Source: Streptomyces sp. NBC_00582 (GTDB taxonomy: Bacteria; Actinomycetota; Actinomycetes; Streptomycetales; Streptomycetaceae). From it: DNA of 64,000 nt. Below are positions 54,426 through 62,530 of this stretch, in pieces (the stretch's first letter is position 1; each line of letters starts with the position of its first letter). The stretch spans positions 1,798,001 through 1,862,000 of the forward strand of contig NZ_CP107772.1 of NCBI RefSeq assembly GCF_036345155.1, read 5' to 3'. A program made the translations under genes and the position numbers. The notes below the pieces were generated by a model, which had not been told where the DNA came from, did not search any database, and worked only from the letters and a program-made list of their open reading frames with translations.

Positions 54426-54525
54426 GCCCCCATCTCCTTTTCCGGTTTCCGGGATCAGTCGACTTTGGAGTGCGCGGTCGAATCTACCTCACGGGAAACG
54501 CCTCTTCCCAGGGCAGCCGAGTAAA

Positions 54526-54568
54526 TGTACAGGGCCTGTACAGGGTTTGTACGGGGGCGGGGCAATAT
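54526..54568 (+). promoter_or_regulatory. SARP binding site: three 7-bp direct repeats at 11-bp spacing plus -10
   Basis: TGTACAG (54526), TGTACAG (54537) and TGTACGG (54548) start exactly 11 bp apart, and the last ends eight bases before CAATAT (54563-54568), the classic geometry of SARP-activated promoters. It drives the cupin-GTP cyclohydrolase arm. The first two repeats also form a palindrome, TGTACAGG-G-CCTGTACA, so a second regulator or bidirectional control is possible. Confidence 0.8.
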
Positions 54569-54618
54569 GACGGAGGCACCACACGAAATGCTGTCTTCCC
54601 AGAGGAGAGAACGTCGGA

Positions 54619-55032
54619 ATGGCGCACGTCGGGAGCACGCACGGCACCAGCACGCACGGCACCACGGAAATACCTGAGGAACTGCGGGGAAGAACGCCCG
54701 GCCGGCATTACGGAACGGCCGGGACGAAGCTCTTGTTCGAGGACGAGAGCACCCGGGTGTGGCTGCTGGAACTCCAGCCGGGCGAGGCCAGCGAATGGCA
54801 CGAGCATCCCTGGGACTACGTGTTCGTGGTCGACCACCCCGGTCAGGTGCGGCTGGAGTACGAGGACGGCGACATCGAGGACCAGGACGACTTCATCGGC
54901 GAGGTGGTGCACCGGCGACGCGGAAAGCCGCACCGGCTGGTGAACCGCGGCGACCGCTTCTACCGGAACGTGGTCATCGAGTTCCTCGGTCAGGCCCCGC
55001 CGCCGCAGTGGCCGCCCGCCGACCCGAAGTGA
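54619..55032 (+). CDS. Small cupin protein
   Basis: A 137-residue single-domain cupin. Metal ligands are suggested by SEWHEHPWDYVFVVDHPG (His-x-His) and GKPHRLVNRGDRFY (late His). The N-terminal ~15 residues are a Gly/Thr/His-rich tail. It may be a small isomerase, dioxygenase or cyclase, or a binding protein; the sequence does not decide. GAGGAGA lies ten bases before the ATG. It is first in the SARP-controlled arm, 44 bp ahead of the GTP cyclohydrolase gene. Confidence 0.88.
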   Translation: MAHVGSTHGTSTHGTTEIPEELRGRTPGRHYGTAGTKLLFEDESTRVWLLELQPGEASEWHEHPWDYVFVVDHPGQVRLEYEDGDIEDQDDFIGEVVHRRRGKPHRLVNRGDRFYRNVVIEFLGQAPPPQWPPADPK

Positions 55033-55076
55033 AGGCGAACCGACCACCCCGTCAGTCATCCATCAGGAGGCCGAGC

Positions 55077-55616
55077 ATGACCACCAGCATCGCCCAGTGG
55101 CTCGAAGAGAACGTGACGACCGACAAGCGGGCCCTGGACTGGTACCGCGAGGAGGAGTGCGAGCCCCGCATCGTCCGTGCCTACCGGGAGCTGCTCAGCG
55201 GCTACGACATCGACCCGTCGAAGATCCTCAAGACCACGGTCGAGGTCGACGGCGAGCACGCCGGCGTGGTCCGGGTGCACGACATCAACTACTTCTCGAT
55301 CTGCGCCCACCACTTCCTGCCGTTCTTCGGGAGGATCGCCGTCTCGTACGTCCCCGGTGACCGCATCCTCGGCCTCGGCAAGTTCCCGAGGCTGGTGCAG
55401 GCCTACAGCCGCCGGTTCCAGATCCAGGAGCATCTGGTGAAGGAGATCGCCGAGGAGATCATGAGCTCCGGGGGCGCCCGCGCCGCGCGGGTCGTGTCGA
55501 ACGGACGGCACATGTGCATGTGCAGCCGTGGCCCGTCCGACCAGACCGCGATCACCGACACCTCCTACGTCACCGGTGACACGGAGCTCTTCACCCGCTA
55601 CGGCCTGGACGTCTGA
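55077..55616 (+). CDS. GTP cyclohydrolase I homologue, variant active site
   Basis: A 179-residue T-fold protein of the FolE family. Zinc ligands are conserved as Cys76 and His79 (SICAHHFLPFFG) and Cys147 (GRHMCMCSRGPSDQTAITD). The usual CEHH motif is CAHH, the C-terminal helix differs from FolE, and an extra Cys149 is present, so the reaction may be altered. The classical reaction turns GTP into dihydroneopterin triphosphate plus formate. Its presence next to Nudix and HAD genes points to a pterin-like or deazapurine-like building block. The ATG follows AGGAGG. Confidence 0.92.
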   Translation: MTTSIAQWLEENVTTDKRALDWYREEECEPRIVRAYRELLSGYDIDPSKILKTTVEVDGEHAGVVRVHDINYFSICAHHFLPFFGRIAVSYVPGDRILGLGKFPRLVQAYSRRFQIQEHLVKEIAEEIMSSGGARAARVVSNGRHMCMCSRGPSDQTAITDTSYVTGDTELFTRYGLDV

Positions 55617-55642
55617 CGATCCGTCGCCGTCATGGACACCGT

Positions 55643-55673
55643 GCGGCAGACACGCCAGGGGGCTGTCTGCCGC
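55643..55673 (+). terminator. Hairpin between GTP cyclohydrolase and Nudix genes
   Basis: A 10-bp perfect stem (GCGGCAGACA / TGTCTGCCGC) with an 11-nt loop and no T-run. It may reduce read-through into the Nudix gene or stabilise the upstream mRNA. Confidence 0.5.
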
Positions 55674-55721
55674 GCGGCCGGGTGCGGCGGCCGACCCGGT
55701 GCGAGCCGGTGAGGAGAGGCG

Positions 55722-56339
55722 ATGAAGCTCGATTTCCTGCCCCCGCAGGCACTGACCGACGGGGCCGTGCACCACTACTGCCTGCGGTGCCACGAGGACG
55801 CGGTGCGCTGGCGCACCCGGGACGGACGGCGGCACTGTGTGTGCGGTGCCTGCGGAGCGGTCCGGGACCGGGCGCTGGTGCTCGACCCCGCGGTCACGTG
55901 GTGGACGGACGAGGAGGGCGAGTACTGGCACGAGACGGCGGGCGTCTTCGTACGGGACGCGCGCGGACGCTTCCTCTTCTTCGACCGGACGGCGTTCCCG
56001 TTCGGCCTGACGATCCCCGCCGGACATGTGGAACGGGACGAGGCGTCGTCCGCGGCCGCGGCGCGCGAACTCGCGGAGGAGACCGGGCTGACCGCGCGCG
56101 GGCTGGCGTTCGTCGGCCGGATCCCCGTGCCGGGCGACGGCTGCCGCAGGGGCGCCGACGCGCATGTGTGGGACGTCTACCACGGTGAGGTGGGCGACGG
56201 CGGCGAGGCCGCGGTGCGCCTCGGCCCGGAGGGCGTCGCCGCCGTCTGGCTCACCGCGGCGGAGGCGCTCGAGCGCCCGCTGACGCTCGCGGTGCGTGCG
56301 GTGCTCGGCACACTCGGACAGGAACTCGCCACTTTCTGA
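55722..56339 (+). CDS. Nudix hydrolase with N-terminal zinc ribbon
   Basis: A 205-residue protein. Residues ~20-45 form a zinc ribbon (YCLRCHEDAVRW, HCVCGACGA). The Nudix box is complete: GHVERDEASSAAAARELAEE followed by TGL. Nudix enzymes split nucleoside or pterin diphosphate bonds; in folate synthesis one removes pyrophosphate from dihydroneopterin triphosphate, the product of GTP cyclohydrolase I encoded just upstream, so that role is plausible here. GAGGAGAG precedes the ATG. Confidence 0.92.
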   Translation: MKLDFLPPQALTDGAVHHYCLRCHEDAVRWRTRDGRRHCVCGACGAVRDRALVLDPAVTWWTDEEGEYWHETAGVFVRDARGRFLFFDRTAFPFGLTIPAGHVERDEASSAAAARELAEETGLTARGLAFVGRIPVPGDGCRRGADAHVWDVYHGEVGDGGEAAVRLGPEGVAAVWLTAAEALERPLTLAVRAVLGTLGQELATF

Positions 56340-56519
56340 AAGGGGCCGACGGGCGTCACCCCCGGTGAATCGGCGGCTTCCGCCGCCGGGGCGGGCGAGG
56401 ACCGGTGGCCGGTCTGTGACGGGCCCGCTTCTGCGACCGGCCAACGCTCCTATGATCGTTGCGAGTTGCATCAATTCTGGGATTCCGCGAATCCGGGCGA
56501 GTGAGGAAGGGCTTCTTCC

Positions 56520-58094
56520 GTGCGTGTCGACGAACCAGCACGAGCGGGCCGGCGGCAGTGGACGGGACTGGCCGTCCTCGCGCTGCCGACCCTGCTGATC
56601 GGTCTCGACATGACCGTGCTCCACCTGGCCGCCCCCGCACTCGGCCAGGCCCTGGGACCGAGCGGCGCCCAGTTGCTCTGGATCGTCGACATCTACGGCT
56701 TCCTGGTCGCGTCGTTCCTCGCCACCATGGGGACCCTCGGCGACCGGATCGGCCGGCGGAAGCTGCTCCTCGTCGGTGCCGCCGCGTTCGCGGCCGCGTC
56801 GCTGCTCGCCGCGTACTCGACCGGAGTGGCCATGCTCATCGTGGCCCGCGCCCTCCTCGGGGTCGCCGGCGCGACGCTCATGCCGTCCACGCTGTCGCTG
56901 ATCAGCAACATGTTCCGCGACCCGGACCAGCGACGGTTCGCCATCGCGGTGTGGATGACCAACTTCAGCGTCGGCGGGATGATCGGCCCGCTGGTCGGCG
57001 GGGTGCTGCTGGAGCACTTCTGGTGGGGGTCGGTGTTCCTGGTCGGCGTACCGGTGGGGGTGGTCCTGCTGGTCGTCGGACCGGTGCTGCTGCCCGAGTG
57101 CCGCGACCCCGACCCCGGCCGGCTGGACCCCGCGAGCATCGCCCTGTCCATCGTGACGGTGCTGCCGGTGGTCTACGGTTTCAAGCAGATGGCGCAGGAC
57201 GGCGTCCGGGCGCAGTCGCTGCTGGCCGTCGCCGCAGGACTGGGCTTCGCGGTCGCCTTCGTGCGCCGCCAGTTGCGGCTCGCCGACCCCATGCTCGACC
57301 TGCGTCTGTTCGGCCGCCCCGGGTTCTCGGTGGCGCTGGGCGGCCAGACGATGGGCCTGTTCGTCGTGACCGGGACGCAGTTCCTGGTCCTGCAGTACCT
57401 GCAACTCGTCCTCGGGCTCTCCCCGCTCTCCGCCGGTCTGTGGGCGCTGCCCGCGATGGTGGCGGGGGTGGTGGGCACGCTCCTCGCGCCGGCCGCCGCC
57501 GCACGGCTGCATCCCGGGCGGGTGATGGCGGGCGGCTTCGCGCTCGCCGTGCCGGGGCTCGTGCTGATCAGCCTCGCGGGGGCCGTCTCCGGTCTGGCGC
57601 TCACGACCGTCGGTTTCGCCGTCCTGTCCTTCGGGGTCCAGGCGGCGCTGGCCCTGACCAACGACGTGATCATCAGCAGCGCGCCGCCGGAGCGCGCGGG
57701 CAACGCCTCCGGGGTCGGTGAGACGGGCGCCGAACTCGGCAACGCGCTGGGGGTGGCGGTCTTCGGCTCGGTGGCGACCGCGTTCTACGGGGCGCGGATG
57801 GCCGGTGACGCGCTGCCCAAGGGCATCCCGCCGGAGGCGGCCGCTCTCGCCCGGTCCACCCTTGCGGGCGCCACGGAGGCAGCGGCCCGTCTGCCGGACG
57901 CGGTCGGTGACGAGCTGCTCGCTACCGCCCGGTCCGCCTTCACCGGCGGCATGCACACCGCGGCCCTGTGCGGGATCGCCGTCCTGGTGCTGCTGACGCT
58001 GGCCGGACTGAACCTCGCCCGCCTGTCCCCGGACACCGCCGAGGAAATGACGGAGGAAAGGACGAAGGGCTTCGCAGCGGCCGACAGGGATTAG
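56520..58094 (+). CDS. MFS drug exporter (DHA2 family, 14 TM)
   Basis: A 524-residue membrane protein with about 14 hydrophobic helices. DHA2 motifs are LIGLDMTVLHLAAPALGQAL (motif D1), GDRIGRRKLLLVG (motif A) and GVAGATLMPSTLSLISNMF (motif C region). It probably exports the cluster product or confers self-resistance. The GTG at 56520 has AGGAAGG upstream. The 180-bp gap before it contains an AT-richer stretch likely to hold its promoter. Confidence 0.94.
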   Translation: MRVDEPARAGRRQWTGLAVLALPTLLIGLDMTVLHLAAPALGQALGPSGAQLLWIVDIYGFLVASFLATMGTLGDRIGRRKLLLVGAAAFAAASLLAAYSTGVAMLIVARALLGVAGATLMPSTLSLISNMFRDPDQRRFAIAVWMTNFSVGGMIGPLVGGVLLEHFWWGSVFLVGVPVGVVLLVVGPVLLPECRDPDPGRLDPASIALSIVTVLPVVYGFKQMAQDGVRAQSLLAVAAGLGFAVAFVRRQLRLADPMLDLRLFGRPGFSVALGGQTMGLFVVTGTQFLVLQYLQLVLGLSPLSAGLWALPAMVAGVVGTLLAPAAAARLHPGRVMAGGFALAVPGLVLISLAGAVSGLALTTVGFAVLSFGVQAALALTNDVIISSAPPERAGNASGVGETGAELGNALGVAVFGSVATAFYGARMAGDALPKGIPPEAAALARSTLAGATEAAARLPDAVGDELLATARSAFTGGMHTAALCGIAVLVLLTLAGLNLARLSPDTAEEMTEERTKGFAAADRD

Positions 58095-58131
58095 GCAGGG
58101 AAATTCGAACTCCATATTCGCAGAATTCGGA

Positions 58132-58149
58132 CCGGCTCCGGAGAGCCGG
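58132..58149. terminator. Small hairpin after the exporter gene
   Basis: CCGGCTC-CGGA-GAGCCGG forms a 7-bp stem with a tetraloop 38 bp after the MFS stop. No T-run follows. The remaining 140 bp to the SARP start is AT-richer and holds ATTCG repeats but no clear SARP site. Confidence 0.4.
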
Positions 58150-58289
58150 ATTCCCTACGCCTGCCGAAACCGGGCACCTGCCCTTCTCCTGGGAATCGCG
58201 ATTGTTTATGCGGAGGAGGTGTGGAAAAGATCGCCTGAGAGCCGTGGTGAAACGGCATGCCCGTGCAGGGACGCGCAAGGGAGACTGCG

Positions 58290-59096
58290 ATGAGGTTCGG
58301 TATTCTCGGTCCGCTGGAAGTGACGTCGGACGACGGAATCCCCGCGAGACTCGGCGGTCCGCGCCGGCGTGTCGTGCTGGCCGCACTCCTCATGCACGCC
58401 AATCGACTGGTCTCGATACCCCAGTTATTGGAGGCCGTGTGGTGCGAGGAGCCCCCGCCCTCGGCGGCCGTCAATGTCCGTGGCTATGTCAGCGCGCTGC
58501 GCCGCGCACTCCAGGAGGGCGGCGACGCCACAGGACGCCGGCGGCACGGTGAGCGACTGGCCACGCTCACGGGCGGCTATCTGTTGCGCGCGGACACGTC
58601 CGAGCTGGACTTCTCCCTGTTCATGGACCGATTACGGCGCGGCGAACGGGAGATGGCGGCGGGGCAGACCGAACAGGCCGCCGGGAACCTCCAGTCCGCT
58701 CTCGACCTCTGGCGCGGGAACCCCCTCGACGGACTCCCCGTGGCCCTGCCCGTCCGGGCCGAACTGGAACGGATGAAGGAACTGCGGCTGCTCGCGGTGG
58801 AACGCGCCGCCCAGGCGCGGCTCGATCTGGGCCAGGCGGACGCCCTCGTGCCGGAGCTGGCCACCCTCACCCGGCAGCATCCGTTCCGCGAACGGCTCTG
58901 GGAGCTGCTGATCGTCGCCCTGCACCGGACGGGACGCCAGGCGGACGCGCTCGCCACGTACACCCGCGTACGGCGGATCCTCGTCGAGGAGCTGGGCATC
59001 GATCCGACCGACCGGCTGAAACGGCTGGAGGAGCAGATCCTGCGCGGCGAGCACCGGCTGGACGCCCTCGCGACGGTGGCCCGGCCCAGCGGCTGA
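58290..59096 (+). CDS. SARP-family activator with two TTA codons
   Basis: A 268-residue small SARP. An OmpR-type winged helix (about 1-100: MRFGILGPLEVTSDDG, VVLAALLMHANRLVSIPQLL, VNVRGYVSALRRAL) is followed by the bacterial transcriptional activation domain (about 105-255: ELDFSLFMDRLRRG, HPFRERLWELLIVALHRTGR, RILVEELGIDPTDRLKRLEE). Leucines at 58425-58427 and 58632-58634 are encoded by TTA, so synthesis depends on the bldA tRNA. It should activate the repeats at 54526-54554. The ATG has AAGGGAGA upstream. A terminator follows. Confidence 0.94.
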   Translation: MRFGILGPLEVTSDDGIPARLGGPRRRVVLAALLMHANRLVSIPQLLEAVWCEEPPPSAAVNVRGYVSALRRALQEGGDATGRRRHGERLATLTGGYLLRADTSELDFSLFMDRLRRGEREMAAGQTEQAAGNLQSALDLWRGNPLDGLPVALPVRAELERMKELRLLAVERAAQARLDLGQADALVPELATLTRQHPFRERLWELLIVALHRTGRQADALATYTRVRRILVEELGIDPTDRLKRLEEQILRGEHRLDALATVARPSG

Positions 59097-59104
59097 CACG
59101 GGTG

Positions 59105-59136
59105 AGCCCCCCGGTCCCTTAGGTCCGGGGGGCTTT
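59105..59136 (+). terminator. Terminator after the SARP gene
   Basis: A 10-bp stem (AGCCCCCCGG / CCGGGGGGCT) with a 10-nt loop is followed by TT. It starts eight bases after the SARP stop. Confidence 0.85.
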
Positions 59137-59159
59137 CGCTGTCGCGAGACACCTCGCTG

Positions 59160-59233
<74 letters not shown>

Positions 59234-59504
59234 TCGCGCCTCCGCAGCGGTGAACTGCGGGAACACGCAGGTAAACCTTACCGTACGCGGGCGGGTGCGG
59301 GCGTCGGGGCCGGGCGCAGCGGCCGGGTCCGAGGGCCGGGCGGAGCGGCGTACCGGGACCGGGAGGGCGGCGAGGGCGGCGCCCAGGCGGAGCGCCGGCA
59401 GGGTGAAGCCGTGGGTGCAGCCGGAGTCGTAGGGCAGACCCGAGGGCTGGAGGCGTCCGGTGACCAGGACGCCGGTCACCGGGCGCCGAGTCACGGACGG
59501 CCGG

Positions 59505-60704
59505 TCAGCCGGACAACGGGTGCCGGGGGTCCAGCCTATCGGCGATCCGCTCGGCGATCGTCTGGGAGTTGTTGCCGGCGACGGCCTTCGGGCCCTTCGT
59601 CGTGGACACCGCGATGGTCAGCCGCTGGTGCGGCTCGTACGCCATCACGGCCGCGTAGCCGAAGAAGGACGGGTTCTGCACCACCCAGCCGTTCTTGACG
59701 ACGACGCCGACGCCGAAGTGGAAGTCCTCGGTCATGGGCAGACAGACGTCCGCCGGACACTTCTTCGTCGGGTGGCCGAGCCCGACCGTGCCCGGGTCGA
59801 GCTGGGTGCGGAAGGAGCGGCGGGAGAGCAGCTCGCCCGAGCCGACCCCCTTTGCGGAGCGGGCGAGGTCGCAGATGTCCTGGGTGATGACCGCGCCGGG
59901 CGCGGTGGTCCAGGACGGGTTGAAGTAGGTGGACTCCTCGTAGGTGCCGCGCTCGTCGTCGTAGGCGTGCAGGACGGGCTCGGGGATGACGGCGGTGTCG
60001 TTGCCGACGGTGTTGCGCAGACCGAGCGGGCGGTACACGCGCTCGCGCAGCAGCTTGTCCAGCGGGGTGCCGGTGATCTTCTCCAGGGCCCGGCCGAGGA
60101 GCTGGAAGTTGGCGTGCGAGTAGCTCCAGTTGGTGCCGGGCTTGTACCACAGGGGGTGGCTGAGGGAGATCCCGACGACCTCCTTGGGCGTCCAGTGCCG
60201 CCAGGGGTCGGCGTACAGCTTCTTGAGGAAGACCGGGTCGGGGACGTAGTCGTGCAGGCCCGAGGTGGAGTCGCCGAGCATGCGCAGGGTGATCCGGTCG
60301 CCGTGCGGGAGGTCGGGCAGCCAGCGCGAGACCGGGTCGTCGAGGCCGGCCCTGTGCTCCTCGACGAGCTGGAGCAGCACCGTGCCCATGAAGGCGATTC
60401 CGACCGAGCCGGTCCGGAAGTGCATCGCGGGGGTGGCCGGCACCCCGGTCATGGACTCGCCGACCGCCCCGGTGACGAGGGGCTTCCCGCCGACCGTGAC
60501 CTTGACGAGGGCGGCCTTGAGGCCGAGGTCCTTCCTGGCCTCGCGGACGATGTCGAGGACCTTGCGCGCCGTGCCCTGCGGGTCGCGGGTGGCGGCGCAG
60601 GCACGGTGGTGGTGGTCGGGTGCGGCGGTCGCGGTCGTCGCCGCGGGAAGCAGGGCGGCGAGGAGGGTGGCGGCGCACAGCACCGCCGTACGGGTACGCG
60701 TCAT
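59505..60704 (-). CDS. Secreted serine hydrolase (beta-lactamase/S12-like), SxxK lysine missing
   Basis: A 399-residue exported protein: signal peptide (MTRTRTAVLCAATLLAALLP, cleavage near TATAAPD). The S12 nucleophile region reads HFRTGSVGIAFMG with Ser100, but the fourth position of the SxxK motif is Ile103 instead of Lys. The second motif is YSH (195-197) in place of YxN. A Streptomyces subgroup shares this look, so loss of beta-lactamase or D,D-peptidase activity, or a different mechanism, is likely. It is separated from the tRNA by 271 bp with no other gene. Confidence 0.88.
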   Translation of the reverse strand: MTRTRTAVLCAATLLAALLPAATTATAAPDHHHRACAATRDPQGTARKVLDIVREARKDLGLKAALVKVTVGGKPLVTGAVGESMTGVPATPAMHFRTGSVGIAFMGTVLLQLVEEHRAGLDDPVSRWLPDLPHGDRITLRMLGDSTSGLHDYVPDPVFLKKLYADPWRHWTPKEVVGISLSHPLWYKPGTNWSYSHANFQLLGRALEKITGTPLDKLLRERVYRPLGLRNTVGNDTAVIPEPVLHAYDDERGTYEESTYFNPSWTTAPGAVITQDICDLARSAKGVGSGELLSRRSFRTQLDPGTVGLGHPTKKCPADVCLPMTEDFHFGVGVVVKNGWVVQNPSFFGYAAVMAYEPHQRLTIAVSTTKGPKAVAGNNSQTIAERIADRLDPRHPLSG

Positions 60705-60779
60705 ACGCGCACTATCGGTTGATGGCCGCGTCTCCCCGCCTGCCAACACTCCGGCCGCCGCGGGCCCGGACCCGTACGG

Positions 60780-61270
60780 AGGAGTTGACGCCGGGACGGG
60801 AGTCCCTGGCGAACACCGTGCAGTGGGTGATCCGGGGTCAGCGCATCCGTCTGGAGGCGCTGCACGAGACCCGTGAGGCGATCGAGCCGGCCTGCGCGGC
60901 GCTGGCGGCCCGCCGGCGCACCGAGCGGGCTCTGGCGGAACTCGACGCGGCCCACGCGGAGCTGGTCGGCGCGGGAGAGGACGTGCAGCGGTTCCTGCGG
61001 GCCAATGTGCGCCGGCACACGACGGTGGCGCGGGCGGGCGGCAACGAACTCCTCATCGGGTTCATGAGCGCCCTCGCACGGTCCGTCCACGCGGCGACCG
61101 ACCTGGATGCGTTCCTGGACGCCGGCATCCGTGAGCTGACCGGCCGCGCGCACACCCGGATCACGGAGGCGATCCGGGCGGGCGACGAGGCGGCGGCCCG
61201 GCGGATGACCCGGCACATCTGCGGTTCCGCCGTGGCGGCGGCCGAGGTGGACGACCGGGAATCCAGACGG
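60780..61270 (+). pseudogene. GntR/FadR-type regulator remnant (FCD domain only)
   Basis: The frame carries a clear FCD ligand-binding domain: RLEALHETREAIEPACAALA, RFLRANVRRHTTVARAGGNE, FLDAGIRELTGRAHTRITEA and AARRMTRHICGS. The N-terminal winged helix that should precede it is missing; the DNA before 60780 shows no GntR signature. It is therefore a 5'-truncated gene, next to two other broken genes. Confidence 0.75.
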
Positions 61271-61278
61271 CGCCTGTC

Positions 61279-61745
61279 CCACGGCCGACGGACGCACCGT
61301 CGTGCTGGGGACGACGAGCGACCGTGAGTGGGACCGGCAGCCCGGGAGCCGCTGGGGCGGCCGGGCCTCGCGGACGACGACCGGTTCCGCACCAACGCGG
61401 GGCGGGTGGCCCACCGGGCCGTCCTGGACGCCGCGCTCACCGACTGGTGCGCGCGGCACGGCCTGGACGACATCCAGGACCGGGCGGACGCGGCCGGCAT
61501 CGGCAACGCCCGCTACAACACACCGCGCGAGGTCCTCGCCCGTCCGCAGCTCGCCGCCCGCGACCGCCGGCGGGAGATCGACACCCCGGCCGGTCCGGTG
61601 CCGGCGCTGCTGCCGCCGCCGGTGATCGAGGGCTACGCGCCTCCGATGGGCGCGGTGCCGGCGCTCGGGCAGCACACGGATGCGGTGCTCGCCGAACTCG
61701 GCCTGTCCGAGGGGGAGATCGCCGCGCTGCGGGAGCGGGCCCGCC
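61279..61745 (+). pseudogene. CaiB/BaiF type III CoA-transferase remnant, frameshifted
   Basis: DGRTVVLGTTSDREWDR in one frame shifts after about 61335 to another frame reading LGRPGLADDDRFRTNAGRVA, ALTDWCARHGLDDIQDRADA, NARYNTPREVLARPQLAAR and PVIEGYAPPMGAVPALGQHT, the C-terminal part of a CoA transferase. The N-terminal ~60% with the catalytic Asp is absent. Confidence 0.75.
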
Positions 61746-62077
61746 GTCGCCCACCTCGTGCGGGTCGGCCGCAGTCCCGCCGCCCTCCTCCAGCGCTGCG
61801 CGGCGAAGGTGACCGCCCGTCTGCACGGGGCATGCGTCGGCGCGGGCATCGAACTGGCGGCCTTCGCGGGGCAGGTGGCGCCGCACCGGACACCACGGTC
61901 CGCCTGCCGGAGCTCGGCACGGGACTGATCCCCGGCGCCGGCGGCGCGGCGAGCCTCCCGGCCCGGATCGGCCGGCACCGCACGGCGTATCCCGCCCTCA
62001 GCGGCACCCCGTTGGGGGCGACGGAGGCGTTCGCCCGGGGGCTGGTCGACGCGATCGCCCCGGACAGCGGCGCATGA
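61734..62077 (+). pseudogene. Enoyl-CoA hydratase (crotonase) remnant, frameshifted
   Basis: AAKVTARLHGACVGAGIELA (oxyanion-hole region) lies in one frame and VRLPELGTGLIPGAGGAASL followed by FARGLVDAIAP in another; the shift falls near 61880. The N-terminus is missing and it overlaps the end of the CoA-transferase remnant. The three remnants probably come from one lost operon for acyl-CoA catabolism. Confidence 0.75.
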
Positions 62078-62344
62078 CGGCGGATCCCCGCACGTCAAGA
62101 CCCGTCCCGACCTTTCCCGGACACTCGACACGCGACACACAGATTTTCCTCACGTGTCATCCACGACCCACCGGAGGCCGGACCCGCGTGTCGCGATGCG
62201 GACATGCGGTCCAAAGGAACGCATTTCTTTCGGTGGTTGATGTTTCCACGAGATGAGTCGGGAGTGAACGCGGAGATCCCGGAAAGGAATTCATCCGCTT
62301 TCCTCCCTCATGGCCGCCCGTCCACGACTGACCGAATCATTGCG

Positions 62345-62401
62345 GCTGGTTACCAGCCGATCGTTCGATCGTTGACCGGTGAGTAATAAGAGCACTACCT
62401 T
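62345..62401 (+). promoter_or_regulatory. Promoter region with operator-like repeats before the megasynthase gene
   Basis: A perfect dyad GCTGGT-T-ACCAGC (62345-62357) and a direct repeat CGATCGTT CGATCGTT (62358-62373) precede a good promoter: -35 TTGACC (62372-62377), 18-bp spacer, -10 TACCTT (62396-62401). The rest of 62078-62530 is AT-richer than the window average and holds no gene. About 130 nt of leader would separate the start site from the ATG at 62531. Confidence 0.6.
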
Positions 62402-62530
62402 TCAACGCGTTTCGAGCAAGCGATTTTCATCCCGCCTTCCGCGGTGACCCGTGCCCGCGCGAATGCGGTGCACCGCCTTTGCTGTCCTGAACACCCCCCA
62501 CCCTGCGGTTTCACGTTGATTCGGAGAATC

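Noticed and set aside
58111..58140. SARP site before the SARP gene
   Set aside because: ATTCG repeats occur at uneven distances (13 and 9 bp), not at 11-bp steps, and do not match TGTACAG.
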